Positions 9,125 through 20,300 of a DNA stretch of 64,000 nucleotides are shown piece after piece. This DNA is from Eukaryota sp. TZLM1-RC (lineage: Eukaryota; Metamonada: BaSk clade), in NCBI GenBank assembly GCA_040285825.1, contig JAUPSS010000010.1, positions 1,317,038 through 1,381,037 of the forward strand, written 5' to 3'. Position 1 is the first letter of the stretch; the number at the start of each line of letters is the position of its first letter. The position numbers were made by a program, and so were the translations under genes. The notes beneath the pieces are model-generated. The model worked only from the letters and a program-made list of their open reading frames with translations, had not been told where the DNA came from and did no database searches.

Positions 9125-11200
9125 TTTTTTTTTACAAAATTTTAATTTTATTCAAAACCTATAAATCAACATCTAAAAAATCCATCTCTCCCAGAACAAA
9201 AACACTAGATGCAACTCTCTCATAGTGAGATCCAAGAGAAAGCAAAGCATCAGAAACCATCTTCAACATCCCCTTAAAAATAGAAAACACAATTCTATTT
9301 TGCCAAAACAATCTGTTGAAATTTCTGCCAGTTCTTCTCTTTACAATCATTTCAAAATCATCCAAAAAACGTAAAGCAGTTGGTGCAAGTGAACCAAAAA
9401 GGGAAAATACAAATGGATACAAATTGTATTTTGCATGCTGTAGACTGGCCAATTTAGACAAAGGTTCATTGTATTTTTTGAATTTAAAATTTTCAGCATT
9501 TGAAAGGGGATTATGAATTTCAGAATTAACTAGCCTTTCATTTGAAGCATTACAAGGATCAACAGACATTACATCCAATAAAATGAAACTTCCATCTAAT
9601 CCAGGTAATATAACATCACCTCTATTATTCTTATGAAAATCATCTTCAGCATCAAACAAATTTGACAACAGAGGTTCCAAGAAGGATTCAATTCTATGAG
9701 ATTTACACATACAATATAACTGGTCTCTTACAGCATCATGAACCTTGCTTCTAAAAGTAATAAAATGTTTACAATTTAACAAATGAGTAGTTGTTATTTC
9801 TCGAGAACATTTACATATTAAATTATGAGGTAAATTATCAGGCCAGATAAAGGAACGAAATCTCATATTCAGAGTCCAAGCAGAATCGGATAAGAGAGTA
9901 CCATAAACTTGTGGAATTGTTGTTACTAAGGCAGAAGAAGTACTGTCACACAAATCTTGTAAAAGATTTGCAAAAGCGGGATTCTTTTTCTTCGCCAAGC
10001 CAAGTCTAACATCAAAATCCAAGCTTTCAAAAATCTTTGACAATTTTTGTTGAAGCTTTTTACAGCAAAACTGTAAATTAAAAAGAGATCGGTTTGGAAT
10101 TTCTTGAATTGATTGAGGAAAACATTTGGTCCAAATTTGTGGCGGCAATTTTTCAAGTTCACAAGATAACTCATACAAATAAGGACTGCAATTGGGAACT
10201 AACAGATGAGAATCATCAGGAAATCTACGAGAAAATTCATAAATAAAATTTTTGCCACCACCCAAGAATGCTGATTGACACAAAATTGAAGATTTAGTAA
10301 ATCCAATACCACCCAAATTTGCTGAAGAAAAGAAATGGCTTTTCAACATTCCTGGATCTACATCCAATAAATCAGCAAAAAATTCTGTTCTCAATGAATT
10401 AAATGAACGACAAAAATCTAATGCTATGGAAGGACCACAAGATCTCAAAATGTTGGTCATTCTCCCAGTGTAGCAAATTTTAAGCATGAAAAATTTAATA
10501 TGTTTTTCTATATCTAAAGAATAAATTGAATCAAGTTCAATTTTCATTTTTTCCAAAATAACTTGTAATTCATTCTGAATTTGAGGCACGTTTCCTAACC
10601 AACAACCAAGGAACTTAAAAGCATCACTACTATAATTAGTAAAAGGGACAATAGAATCGTTTATCACGAGATCTTGAGCAGAAGATCCAATCAGAAGGCA
10701 TTTGCTGGCATTAAGATGAAGCCCAATATTTTCATATGAATCGCCAATTTCTTGAGCAACCAATTCCAGTAAATCAAATGAACCAATCAAGGATATATCA
10801 TCCATATAAGCAACTATTTTTATAGAAGGGTATGTTTGCTTAATGATATTTTAAAGTTTTGTGAATAGCTAAACAAAACAATAACGGGCCTAAAGGATCA
10901 CCTTGCTTCACACCAGAAGATGATTTAAGACCAAATGAATTAAAAATTAAATCCGATTCTTTCCCATAAAAATGGTAGAAAAAACTCGATAGCTCAAAAA
11001 AATCAGATTTAATAACTTCAAAAATTGCTTCTCGCTTTACAGAATTAAAGGCATTTTTAAAGTCGAGATTAAAAATAAAATTGTTTTCCTCTGCATTAAA
11101 AAAGGTATCAGAGGCAATAGCAGCAACAGAAGCACCATCAATTGTTTTGATTCCAAATTGATGAGGATTCAAAAATGTAGAAGCTTTGTCTTTGACACGA
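9125..11200 (-). mobile_element. Type-2 LINE, 5'-truncated (copy 2b)
   Basis: 2076 bp, flanked by an 11-bp duplication TTAGTTCTTAG at 9114-9124 and 11201-11211. The minus-strand 3' end is next to the T run at 9125-9132 (an A tail in the sense direction). The 5' end is truncated within the RT domain. It is inserted in the 3' untranslated part of gypsy derivative A2 and is the best preserved type-2 copy in the window. Confidence 0.88.
9159..11172 (-). pseudogene. Type-2 LINE RT and endonuclease protein
   Basis: RT motifs: NLDFKNAFNSV near 11060 (motif A), SSGVKQGDPLGPLLFCLAIH near 10900 (B) and AYMDDISLIG near 10800 (C). A single frameshift between LAIH and AYMDD (10806-10839) separates the two frames. 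Downstream come GGIGFTKSSILC near 10310, the knuckle CKCSREITTTHLLNC near 9810, RGDVILPG near 9615, LLDVMSVDPCN near 9570 and FKKYNEP near 9475. The last three fit the Asp and Lys positions of a PD-(D/E)XK endonuclease, as in R2-like (RLE) LINEs. It ends at TAA near 9160 after DVDL. Apart from the one frameshift and the 5' truncation the protein is intact. Confidence 0.85.
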
Positions 11201-11203
11201 TTA

Positions 11204-11295
11204 GTTCTTAGTAGTTATAGTTATTTAGTTATTTGTTTATAGTTTTAGTTTCATATTCATACAAGCTGATTTATTTTGAAAAAAGGAAGAAGCAG
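11204..11295 (+). other. A2 3' untranslated region and polypurine tract
   Basis: Matches the segment between the pol stop and 3' LTR of element A (about 33713-33845 in reverse): TTAGTTATTTG, then CATATTCATA, AGCTGATTTATTTTG and a purine-rich AAAAAAGGAAGAAGCAG directly before the LTR. It would serve as the plus-strand primer site. Confidence 0.7.
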
Positions 11296-11387
11296 TGTTG
11301 GCGCCCCAAGGCTTACATAATATGATTAGAATATAAATCAATTTTTCCTAATTGACTTTTCTTTACTACAATAGACTTTAGACAACA
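11296..11387 (+). repeat. 3' LTR of A2
   Basis: A 92-bp LTR, about 95 percent identical to 6149-6240 by eye, directly after the purine tract. The divergence marks it as older than elements A and B. Confidence 0.85.
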
Positions 11388-11714
11388 CATATAAGCAACA
11401 ATAAACAATTCGGGTTATAACCAGTTGGACACTTTGAAGAAGTATTTCTGTAGTCCACTTAACATACTGTGTCAAATATTTCTCTTCCAGCAATTTCTCC
11501 AAATGATCGATTCAAAAAATTAATCTCCAAAGTCATGGCCATTTCAGCGTTATTGAGGAGTGTTTAGTTTGGTAACAAACCAAAACATATTGTGAAGAAT
11601 TTGCTTACTCAACATAAATGAACTCCATTCAAAGATTATATTCAAACAGAATGTAGTTTTCTCTGCTAATTTTTCAACAAATACTTGATACAGTTAAACT
11701 TGGTATTTTTATTT
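11388..11714 (-). pseudogene. Type-2 LINE upstream piece (copy 2a), probable
   Basis: The minus strand ends in LFIVAYM exactly at the A2 junction, completing the YMDD motif whose DDIS half lies at 6148. Further upstream I see only fragmentary coding and could not align it with confidence. Confidence 0.4.
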
Positions 11715-12420
11715 TTATCAAGTCTGACTTGGCCAGGTTAGTACTAAAAAACCCGCTTTCGAAATTTCAAAGACATTCGTAATAGTTCTGCTGCTGCGGT
11801 AGTTACTCAAATTTCCCTTCTTTATGGACTTCTTCTGAAAAACAACGAGTGGCTTTTGAACATGCGTTTTCGTTGTTTTTTTGTGGTTAAAAAATTTGCC
11901 CAATCATTTAATTATTAAATTTGGAAAGTCTCCATTGTTTACTCATCTTTTGAACTGTAAACATTTTATTACATTTGGAAGTAAAGTACACAGTAATGTC
12001 AGGGACCAGCTTTGTGTAATGTGCAAATTTGATCGAGTAGATTCCTTTTTGGAACTATTATTATCAAAGTTCATTCTTGAAAACCCCAACATTGACAGTA
12101 CTCGTTATAATAGAGCTTCTATGGGACTGTCAGGAAGTGATCTCTCTGTTCCTGGCTTAAATGGAAGCTTCACCATTTCAGATGCCATGTCTACGGACCC
12201 CGTGAATTCTAAACAACATTTTATCAATTTTGTTGTCAATAATCTCCTTCTTACATTCCTGATTCAGCATTTTTTTAGTCGTTTTTCAGAATCTTTACTA
12301 ATTAACTGTTTTGATGTAGAAGAGGCAGGTTTTGAGAAAGATTAGCTTTAATTGTGTAATTGAAATTTCTATTTCTTCTCGTTGTTTAATATAAATTTAG
12401 TATAGTTCTATTGAAATTAG
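11715..12420 (+). pseudogene. Type-2 LINE 3' fragment (copy 2d), internally deleted
   Basis: The plus strand reads LNCKHFITFGSKV near 11955, SNVRDQLCVMC near 11995, GSDLSVPGLNGSF near 12135 and SDAMSTDPVNS near 12180. It then jumps from VNNLLL to a C-terminal FSRFSESLLINCFDV, so about 150 bases present in copy 2c are missing. The knuckle and upstream part are degraded. The 3' untranslated tail TTTAATTGTGTAATTGAAAT follows the stop near 12343. Confidence 0.75.
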
Positions 12421-13202
12421 ATTAAACTTATCTCTTCAATGCAGATAAGTTTCAAAAAAATGCCTTGTTTTTTTTGCATTTTACAAGATTTGGATTTATC
12501 AAATTATATGTCCATACACTGCTATTTTTTTGCAATCCGATTATTGTATTGCTGAACCTGTGTTGGCCCACACTCGTTAGAATCAATAGTTATGGTATTC
12601 ACAATTATTACCTGTTGTCATGTCAGTGGTGATTTAATTAGTTTTTTCTAAAATTTTCCTTGATGATTCGACCAACTAATGATAGTTCTTTTCGAATTTG
12701 TGTTGTCGTTTGAAAAACATTTCAAATACGTAAAGGCCCAGCAGATATTGATGGGTTATTTGCAGTCTTTGTTCTTAACAATCCAGAGACATTGTTTTTG
12801 GTTATGGGGAAATATTATAAAGCAATTTCACAAAAGGTGCATTTTAAAATTGAATGTGAAAATATCACTTTTTATTTCCATGTTCAATTTAAGTGTAATT
12901 CACAATATCTGAGTATGTATCTCTTGTTCAATTGTGCGCAAGCTGTTTCAATTGAACTATACTTCATTATCACTCTGAAATATACTGTTAATGTGAAACC
13001 TTAATTGATTAATTACAAGTTACTTGAACAAATCAATTCCAAGTTAATATCATTGATTGAATTGTTCAGTTGAAGATATAGAATATTTATGTAATTGACT
13101 TATGATTAAAAGATAAATATATAAAAGTTTTTATCAATTTTAACAAAAACAATAAATTTACCATTATGTACAAAAATTGCAAAATACTAAACAGCACAAA
13201 AC
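12421..13202. other. AT-rich spacer, nothing recognised
   Basis: About 780 bases of AT-rich sequence between the type-2 fragment and the 3' end of the giant gene. It has only short open frames (for example 12679-12912 and 12792-13004) with no recognisable motif, and no repeat shared with the rest of the window was seen. Confidence 0.6.
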
Positions 13203-14345
13203 TCACACAGTAAAAGACACTATGATAACTATTGCGGCAAATAGACAGAGATAGCGGTCAATTTTCTTCAAAAACAAACCCATTACTAAAAATGAAATGA
13301 CCTTTAATTTCACAAAATAGAAATAAGGAATTAAAATGTCAGTAAGATATATAGAGACAATAAAAATAAGTCCAACGAAATGAGTGGATTTAAAGCATAA
13401 TAGCGAAATAAACAAAATGATAGCAATTGATAGACCTAAATAAACGAAAAAACTTAGATCAAACTGAGGCAAAAGAGAGAAAAAACTCAAGAAATAAAGC
13501 ATAAAAGAGTACTCAGCAATTTCAAAACGACAAAGCTTGAGATGTTTCCCATATAATATAAACAAAAAAACGTAAAATATTAAGTAAGTTAGCAAGAAAA
13601 TAATCAAAATACTTGTTGGACATGAAAAACCTGGGAAAATTAAACAACAACGGGAAACAATAATAGAAAGTAATCCAGTAAGACCATAATAAGACAGCTC
13701 AGCAACCACAAGGAAGACAACAAAAATAGAAAATAATGGTTTTTTGAGAAATTTATTCAAAACCTTTTGTGGAACATTCCTTTTAAATATAGGAGCAGTT
13801 CCTATCATGTCAATATTAAATTTTTTAATCCCCCGATAATAAAACTCGGCAAAAATAAAAACAAATGTCAAACTCAAAACAGTTGTAATAGCGATTAAAT
13901 AATTGGTTGTTGATCGTTCAATACATTCAGTTCCAAAAGCATCAAATCCTTCCTCACAATCTAAACAATGCTCCCCTTTATGACCTTGAATACAAGTATT
14001 ATTTCTGCATAAATGGCGGAGAACACATTCAAAGGGTAGAAACTCACTTGAAAAAAGAAAACCATCTTGGAAAGAATTGATGTGACCGTATTCGCAAGTA
14101 GTTTTGTCAGGACAGCTGACACACTCTCCATCAATTTCCACAAAATTCCGTTGACAAACACAATCATCAAGACTAGAAGACCCTTCATTAAAAGTGATTC
14201 TTCCCAGTGGACATTGCTGGCACTGTTGCTCAGTTCTGGGGTCTGAAAAAGTGTTTCGTGGACATTTATCACATGATTGAGCGGAATTGAGTGCATACCC
14301 AGGAGCACATATACAATCTCCATTATTAAAAACCATTGGAAAAAC
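13203..14345 (-). other. Gene 1 Cys-rich stalk and membrane domain
   Basis: CAPGYALNSAQSCDKCP and following CxxC-type pairs fit ephrin-receptor-like GCC2/GCC3 repeats and continue to HCLDCEEGFDAFG near 13970. After that come a hydrophobic segment (about 13900-13835), a short cytosolic-like basic loop (KFLKKP near 13740), and six or seven more hydrophobic stretches down to VIIVSFTV at the C-terminus. The topology suggests a large ectodomain on a 7- or 8-helix membrane bundle, an arrangement reminiscent of adhesion receptors. The helix count is my reading, not a prediction run. Confidence 0.65.
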
Positions 14346-17300
14346 ACAGTCAACAGAAGTCAGCTGAATGGAATAACTGAGATCATCTAAAGAGAAAATC
14401 AAATCAAAATCAATTAACGGGGGAGTAACAACTTCTAACCCCGACTGTGTTTTGAATATTTGGAATTCCTCAAAATTATGACTAGAAGAGCTCACTGACA
14501 CATCATCCACCATAAATGTGTAGGTATAAAAAGACAAGGACTTGTACAAAAACATTGTAAATTCCAAGTAAAACTCAGTACATGTGAAAGTACCAAAATG
14601 AGCATTATGACAAGGCGAAATTTTCAGCAAATCTACAGTAAAAAATGTACGAACCTGCTGGTGTAGCTCAAAAAGCCACGAACCAACCTGAGTTGATCCA
14701 GAAACAGCATAGTAAACGTCCTGAATTCCCAAAGATTGAAATGACTTGATGAAAATTAAACACTGAATAGCTGTACAGTTTTCTACATCAATATCGAGTG
14801 AAGAGTGTACGATGGACACGTCAATTCCTTTGCAGGAAGTTACAAAACCAAAAACATCTTTACATTCAACATCAACGGTAATGGATTCATTGGTAAATGT
14901 TATTTCAAAGGTGAAGAAATCCAATGTTACAGGAGCTTGGACATCGTAATTTAAGGTAAGAGATTGTTCAGGAAAGTAACAATCTTCAGCAAACACAAGC
15001 GTTTCAAAAGAAACATTACTAATTTCTTCTGATATTCCCAATGAAACATTTGATAAAAATGAAGAGTAATCTGAGAAGAAGTAGTTATTGTAAACAATAA
15101 CAGAATTAATATCAACATGATTACCAGTTGAAGTAACACCCAATTCTGCATTGTGAGGAACAAGACAAACGTAAGGGTTAAAGCCATTCACTTCAATTTC
15201 TAATAGGTAGACATCTTGAGCAGCCAACAATTCCAATGATTCCACTACTACCAACTCTGAAAACAAAGTAATACATTGTGAAGCAAACCCAAATCCATTT
15301 GGGATCGAATGACAAGACCAATCTGAATATAAATGTAAAATTTCAAGTGGGGAAGTTGTTCTACTAGCTGAGGTACAGTCAGAATCAACAGTGATTGTAA
15401 TATATCTAACGTCAAGTTCACCATCAAAATTGATTGATAATGTAGAATTTGATGGGAAATAGATCGAACAATCATTGAGAGGTCCAGAACAACAGCGAAC
15501 ACCATCAACTATTGCCTTTCCATCACCATAATAGTGAGAAAAACCTAAATTTGAAGGTCCAAGCTTAACCAAGGATGGATCATTAGAAACATAACAATCA
15601 TCACTGAAAACAGGTTCCACATCAACTATTATGGAATCCAAAACATTTGAAGAAGAGTCAACGATAGCAAGGTTTGTGGTTGGTTGAATTCTGACAGTTT
15701 GAGCATCCTTGCAACAAATTTTGTCATTGTCTACAAACGTCAAGAAATAAACATCATCAATAATGCACCTTAACCCAAAACCAGAAACATAATAGTCAAC
15801 ATACATGCAAAAATCCACTGAAGAAATAGGCGACAGGGATTCACCCATAGATTCTAGTGATAAACGATGTACAGTAAAATTAGACACATTGACTTCATAG
15901 TCTACAAATAAAGGGGAATTCCAATAAAGTTCAAAAAGAAAACTTCCTGAACTATTGACCCGAGGAAGCTCCAATGAAACAAAAGTTAATGAATCTTGAT
16001 AAGAGATACTGTGAATAGTGGCAGGGAGGTTTAAACCAACCCATTGAAAACTACCTTGAGATATGAAATTTTCAACAGAAACATCAACAGTAACATTTTC
16101 ATAGTAGAAGAGCTCAAGAGGACTAATGACCTGAAATATAGGCTCAGGCAAAACGTAGACCTGAAAATCTGTGGTCATGGTATTATCGCCTTCACTTAGA
16201 CTTAAGCTTAGTTCAAAGTTCCCAGTAGCAGAAAACTCAACCAAAACACTCAATTCAGAGTTTAAAATTGAAGTATCTCCCACAATACACAATGGGGAAT
16301 GGCAATCTAAGTTAAAAACACCACTCAAACCATCAGGAACTGGAATAGAGGCTATTGATCTCACATTTACAAACAATAGAGTAGGTTGTATCTCAAAAGA
16401 GTCAATGCAATCTACCAAAACAAGACGGGAATTAGAACCATCTCCTACTTGAATAGTGACTGGGCATTCATTAAGTGTTTCAAGGTTGAGAAAGTTGAAG
16501 CCAGGGTTAATTAGAAAATTCAATGTAGAAATTTCTATTTGAACACTTGATGGAGAGTCAAAGAAAAGATGAGCTCTACTATTGGTGAAGAAAGTGGGCA
16601 AATCAAGCGGATCCAAAATTTCAATAGTGATATCTGTTTCAGAACTACTTAGGATACTACGAGTTGATAGTTGATATGAACCAATCAAAAGCTCTGTTAC
16701 ACAAGCAGATACAGTAATTGCATCAACTTTACTAGTTGTAATAGAAAAATCTGAAATGGCAAAAGAGTTGTCGAAATTGAGATAATTATTGAAATTAGTT
16801 CCAGTAATTTCAACACAAGTTGTTGTGGTAGGGCCAAAATACATTACCCTAGAAGGTGAGATGGAGATAACTTCTGCAATATCAGGAAAGTTTGAAATAG
16901 AAAAACAAGAAATAGATACATTTGAACACAATTCCAGATCAGCTTTTGTGGTAAAAGGAAGAAATATTACTTCAGAATAGTTAGAATGTCCAATATAACT
17001 AACAATTCGCATTGAGGAATCTTCCTTAACCTGGGGGTAGAGGGTCGTAAAGTCTAGTTCCCCTTCAACAGTAGCGAGTAAAACATTGCATTCGGTATCT
17101 ACAAAGCAAACTCCTTCAATGGGAAAAGCTTCAATATTGGCGATCCTAATGGAAAAAGACTCATTAATAGTTGGAATAAAAGAAACTGTACAATCAACAA
17201 TTTCAGTTAATTCATCTAATTGATAGATACCAATAGAAATACGGTCAAAATGATCACGACTAGGTTCAAAATACACCAAACCATCACTACAAATGACGTC

Positions 17301-20300
17301 AGCATGTTGTAAGCACCCACTTTCAAATAATTTACTAAAAGAATTTCCTTCTATGGTGATCATACCACCAGAATTTGGCAAGATACTAGGAAACACCTTA
17401 AACGAAGGAGCAATCAATTCTACTTCAACAAAGTTACTAAATTGGTTTCCAATAACTACTGCGATGTTTAACTTTGGGCTAAATGTACAAACAAATATTA
17501 ACCGTAAAATTGCATAATTATAAGAAACAGTGAAAGGTTCAAAGTCAAATGAAGTATTCGATATATACAAATCAAAATTGAGTAAATCACCCAAATTAAA
17601 CCCAGAAACCACAATATCAGATGAAAAGGGAACCAATGGTGGGGATAGTGAACTAATGACTGGAATTTGATAGCAAAACTCAAACTCGGTATTAGGTCTA
17701 CTGGTAGGATAAAAAGTCACGTTATGACATCCTGAAAACAAAGGTACATCGAAAGTTATAGAATAATGGTCAAAATCAACAGAATTCAAAGTAATGTTGA
17801 GCAAATCAACAGTAACGTAAATAGGGTGAAGAGAAGAACCAAAATTAACACCTGAAAAAATAACGGGGCCACCAATTGTTGGCGGTTTAGAGGATTCCAT
17901 AATGGTAAAAGGACAAAGACTAACTTGAAAAGAAGTCAATACGAATTGATTGTTAACAGTAAAATTGAACAAAATTGAGTTAAATTGTTCGTCAACACCC
18001 CAAATATTTGAGAGTAAGAGATCAAATTTTTGACCGTCTTTATAGAGATCAAAATGTTGAGTGCCAACCACTTCCACATCCAAGTAATCATTAACAGACC
18101 AAGCATAATCAAAAGGGATAATTATTCGACAATTCTCAGTTGGACAGCAGGAACTACCATAGTTAATATCAACATCAAACACCTGCTCATCTTGAAATAT
18201 ATAAGGATCAGCTCCAGCAAACAAAGAATTTGACTCTGAAACATTGGAAATGACACACAATTGACCAGTGTTGAAGTTAAAAGTACTTCCATCTGAAACT
18301 AATTCATCAATTAAGAGAAAGGGTTCAAGGTTATGAAAGCTAAATTCAGAGTTCAAAGCATGCACTTGAACCATCGATACAATAGCAGGAACATCAGAAA
18401 CAGTAAACTTTGAATTCTCACAATAGATGTTGTGAATGGAAAATAAGGAAGATTTAATTTCAATTAGTAGCGTAGAATTGTACAAATCAACAATTACAAG
18501 CTCAGTAATGGCAGAGAAAATATGTACAATGGAGGTGAAAACATTGATTGAATCAAAAGTAAATGTTGAAAAAGAGTCGAAAACTAACAAACCATTGTCA
18601 AGTGACAACATATTCAAAGGACTTGTCCAAAATCCACTAACGTAAACCTCTGCGTTTTCCATTAAAATCAATCCCAAATCGGAAGTGAGGTTTGAATTAT
18701 GAAGAAAATAGGCAATTGAATTGATGAACATGAGGGCATCAGCTTCGAAAAACACAAATGAATAAATAGTGAGTTCATTGGAAAATAGATTTGAGGAACC
18801 CTTGTTCAATGTGAGATCACCTTGCACATCCACAGTCCATTCAAAAACAGAATTATTACATGAAATAGAATTACGAAATAACAAACTATTGTCACAGGAA
18901 CCACTACTGAGAAAAGAAGCATTATTTAAATAACATGGCCCAAAAACTTCAACTGTTGAGCCAAAAGAACCAGAAACTTCAATTTCCATAAAACTGGTAT
19001 TGTTGTTGAATTCAATTGAGGAAGAATCTAAATAAAAAGAACTCTGGGAAAAAATGACATCTGGTTTGATTAAAAGTTTGTGTTGATCTCTAATTTGATT
19101 GATATAGTTAGTTTCACCATTAATCACATGACAGCTTTCAGTACATTTAGTTTGGGAATTACCAGTAAAAGTTGTACCTGAAAAACTCAACTCTCCGACT
19201 ATTAAAATTCCATTACCTTTTCGAGTTGATGAGAGGAGATAAACATCACTAAAAGTATAAATAGTATCTGAGTTTGTTAAATCCAAGTCTGAACTATCAA
19301 GAACAAAATCTGCAGAAATGATGAGATCATCCTCATAATTGAATTCAATATTACCATTATTTGAACTGAAACCACTTAAAGAATCTAGCTTAGTATTAAA
19401 AAATGAAGCACTAGATGTAGATTCAGAGTTAATAGTAAAACTACTTGCCTTTAAATCACCATTATTAAAGGTAACAGATCCTTCTTGGAGTTCAATTGAG
19501 TCAATGTCAATACTTTCAAAAGTGTCATCATAGTCAAAAGTAACGTGACCAGTTTCTATTTTGAGCAAGTCTAATAATTTAAATTCAGCACCATCAAAAC
19601 TTAATTCATTGTCAGTTTTAACAATAAAATCACCAGTATCCACCTTTGAACCAGAAGTAAACGTCAACTTTCCATGTGAGTGAGTGATGGAACCAATTCC
19701 TGTATAAGTACCTTCAATTGATAATTCAATAGGTTCCTGTAAAGTTAGCGTATTTGGATGAACTTCAAGCTTGGAATTTTCGTTAAATGTATAAGAATCT
19801 CCTTTGAAAATAGCTTCACCACCATCTAAAACCTTTAAAGTTCCACCAATGGTATTATCTACATCTAATTCTAATTTACCAATTACATTAATAGTGCCTT
19901 GTAAATCAAATAAATCCTCAATTACCAAAGTACCTTCTTCCTCTATATTAAGTGTACCCAATATTTGGAAATCTGTTTTGGATGAGGTTGAAACAATAAG
20001 TGTAGAATCGAGTTGGAAAACCAAATCTAAAGGTAAAATAAATTGTCCATCTAATATTTCCAACTTGGCATTTCCAGAACTAATTTGACCTCCACTATTA
20101 AATGTAAGCTTATGAAGGTCACTTATTTTGTTGTTATTAGGGGAATGATCTAAAATTTGACAATTTTCATTACAAATTGTTTCACCACTTTCAGCAAATT
20201 CACTATTGGCAATTGACAAACTCTTAGCTACCAAATTACCAGCACCATTTCTAGTAGAATCTATTAATTTTACATCATCACAGTTATAATTAACAGAATT

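Larger units (their letters stand above)
6149..11387 (+). mobile_element. Gypsy-derived element A2, pol-less, with two nested insertions
   Basis: Bounded by 92-bp LTRs at 6149-6240 and 11296-11387 that differ at about five positions. The LTRs start TGTTGGCGCC and end CAACA. The internal sequence holds a gag N-terminal part, but nothing resembling protease, RT or integrase remains. Without the hAT (7377-9068) and type-2 LINE (9125-11200) insertions the element is only about 1.45 kb. Flanks are CATG on the left and CATA on the right, a probable 4-bp duplication with one mutation in the type-2 LINE codons for AYMDD. It is related to intact element A at 33634-40806. Confidence 0.8.

Noticed and set aside
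12679-13004. Small overlapping frames between the type-2 fragment and gene 1
   Set aside because: Short, AT-driven, with no recognisable motif and no support from repeats or neighbours.
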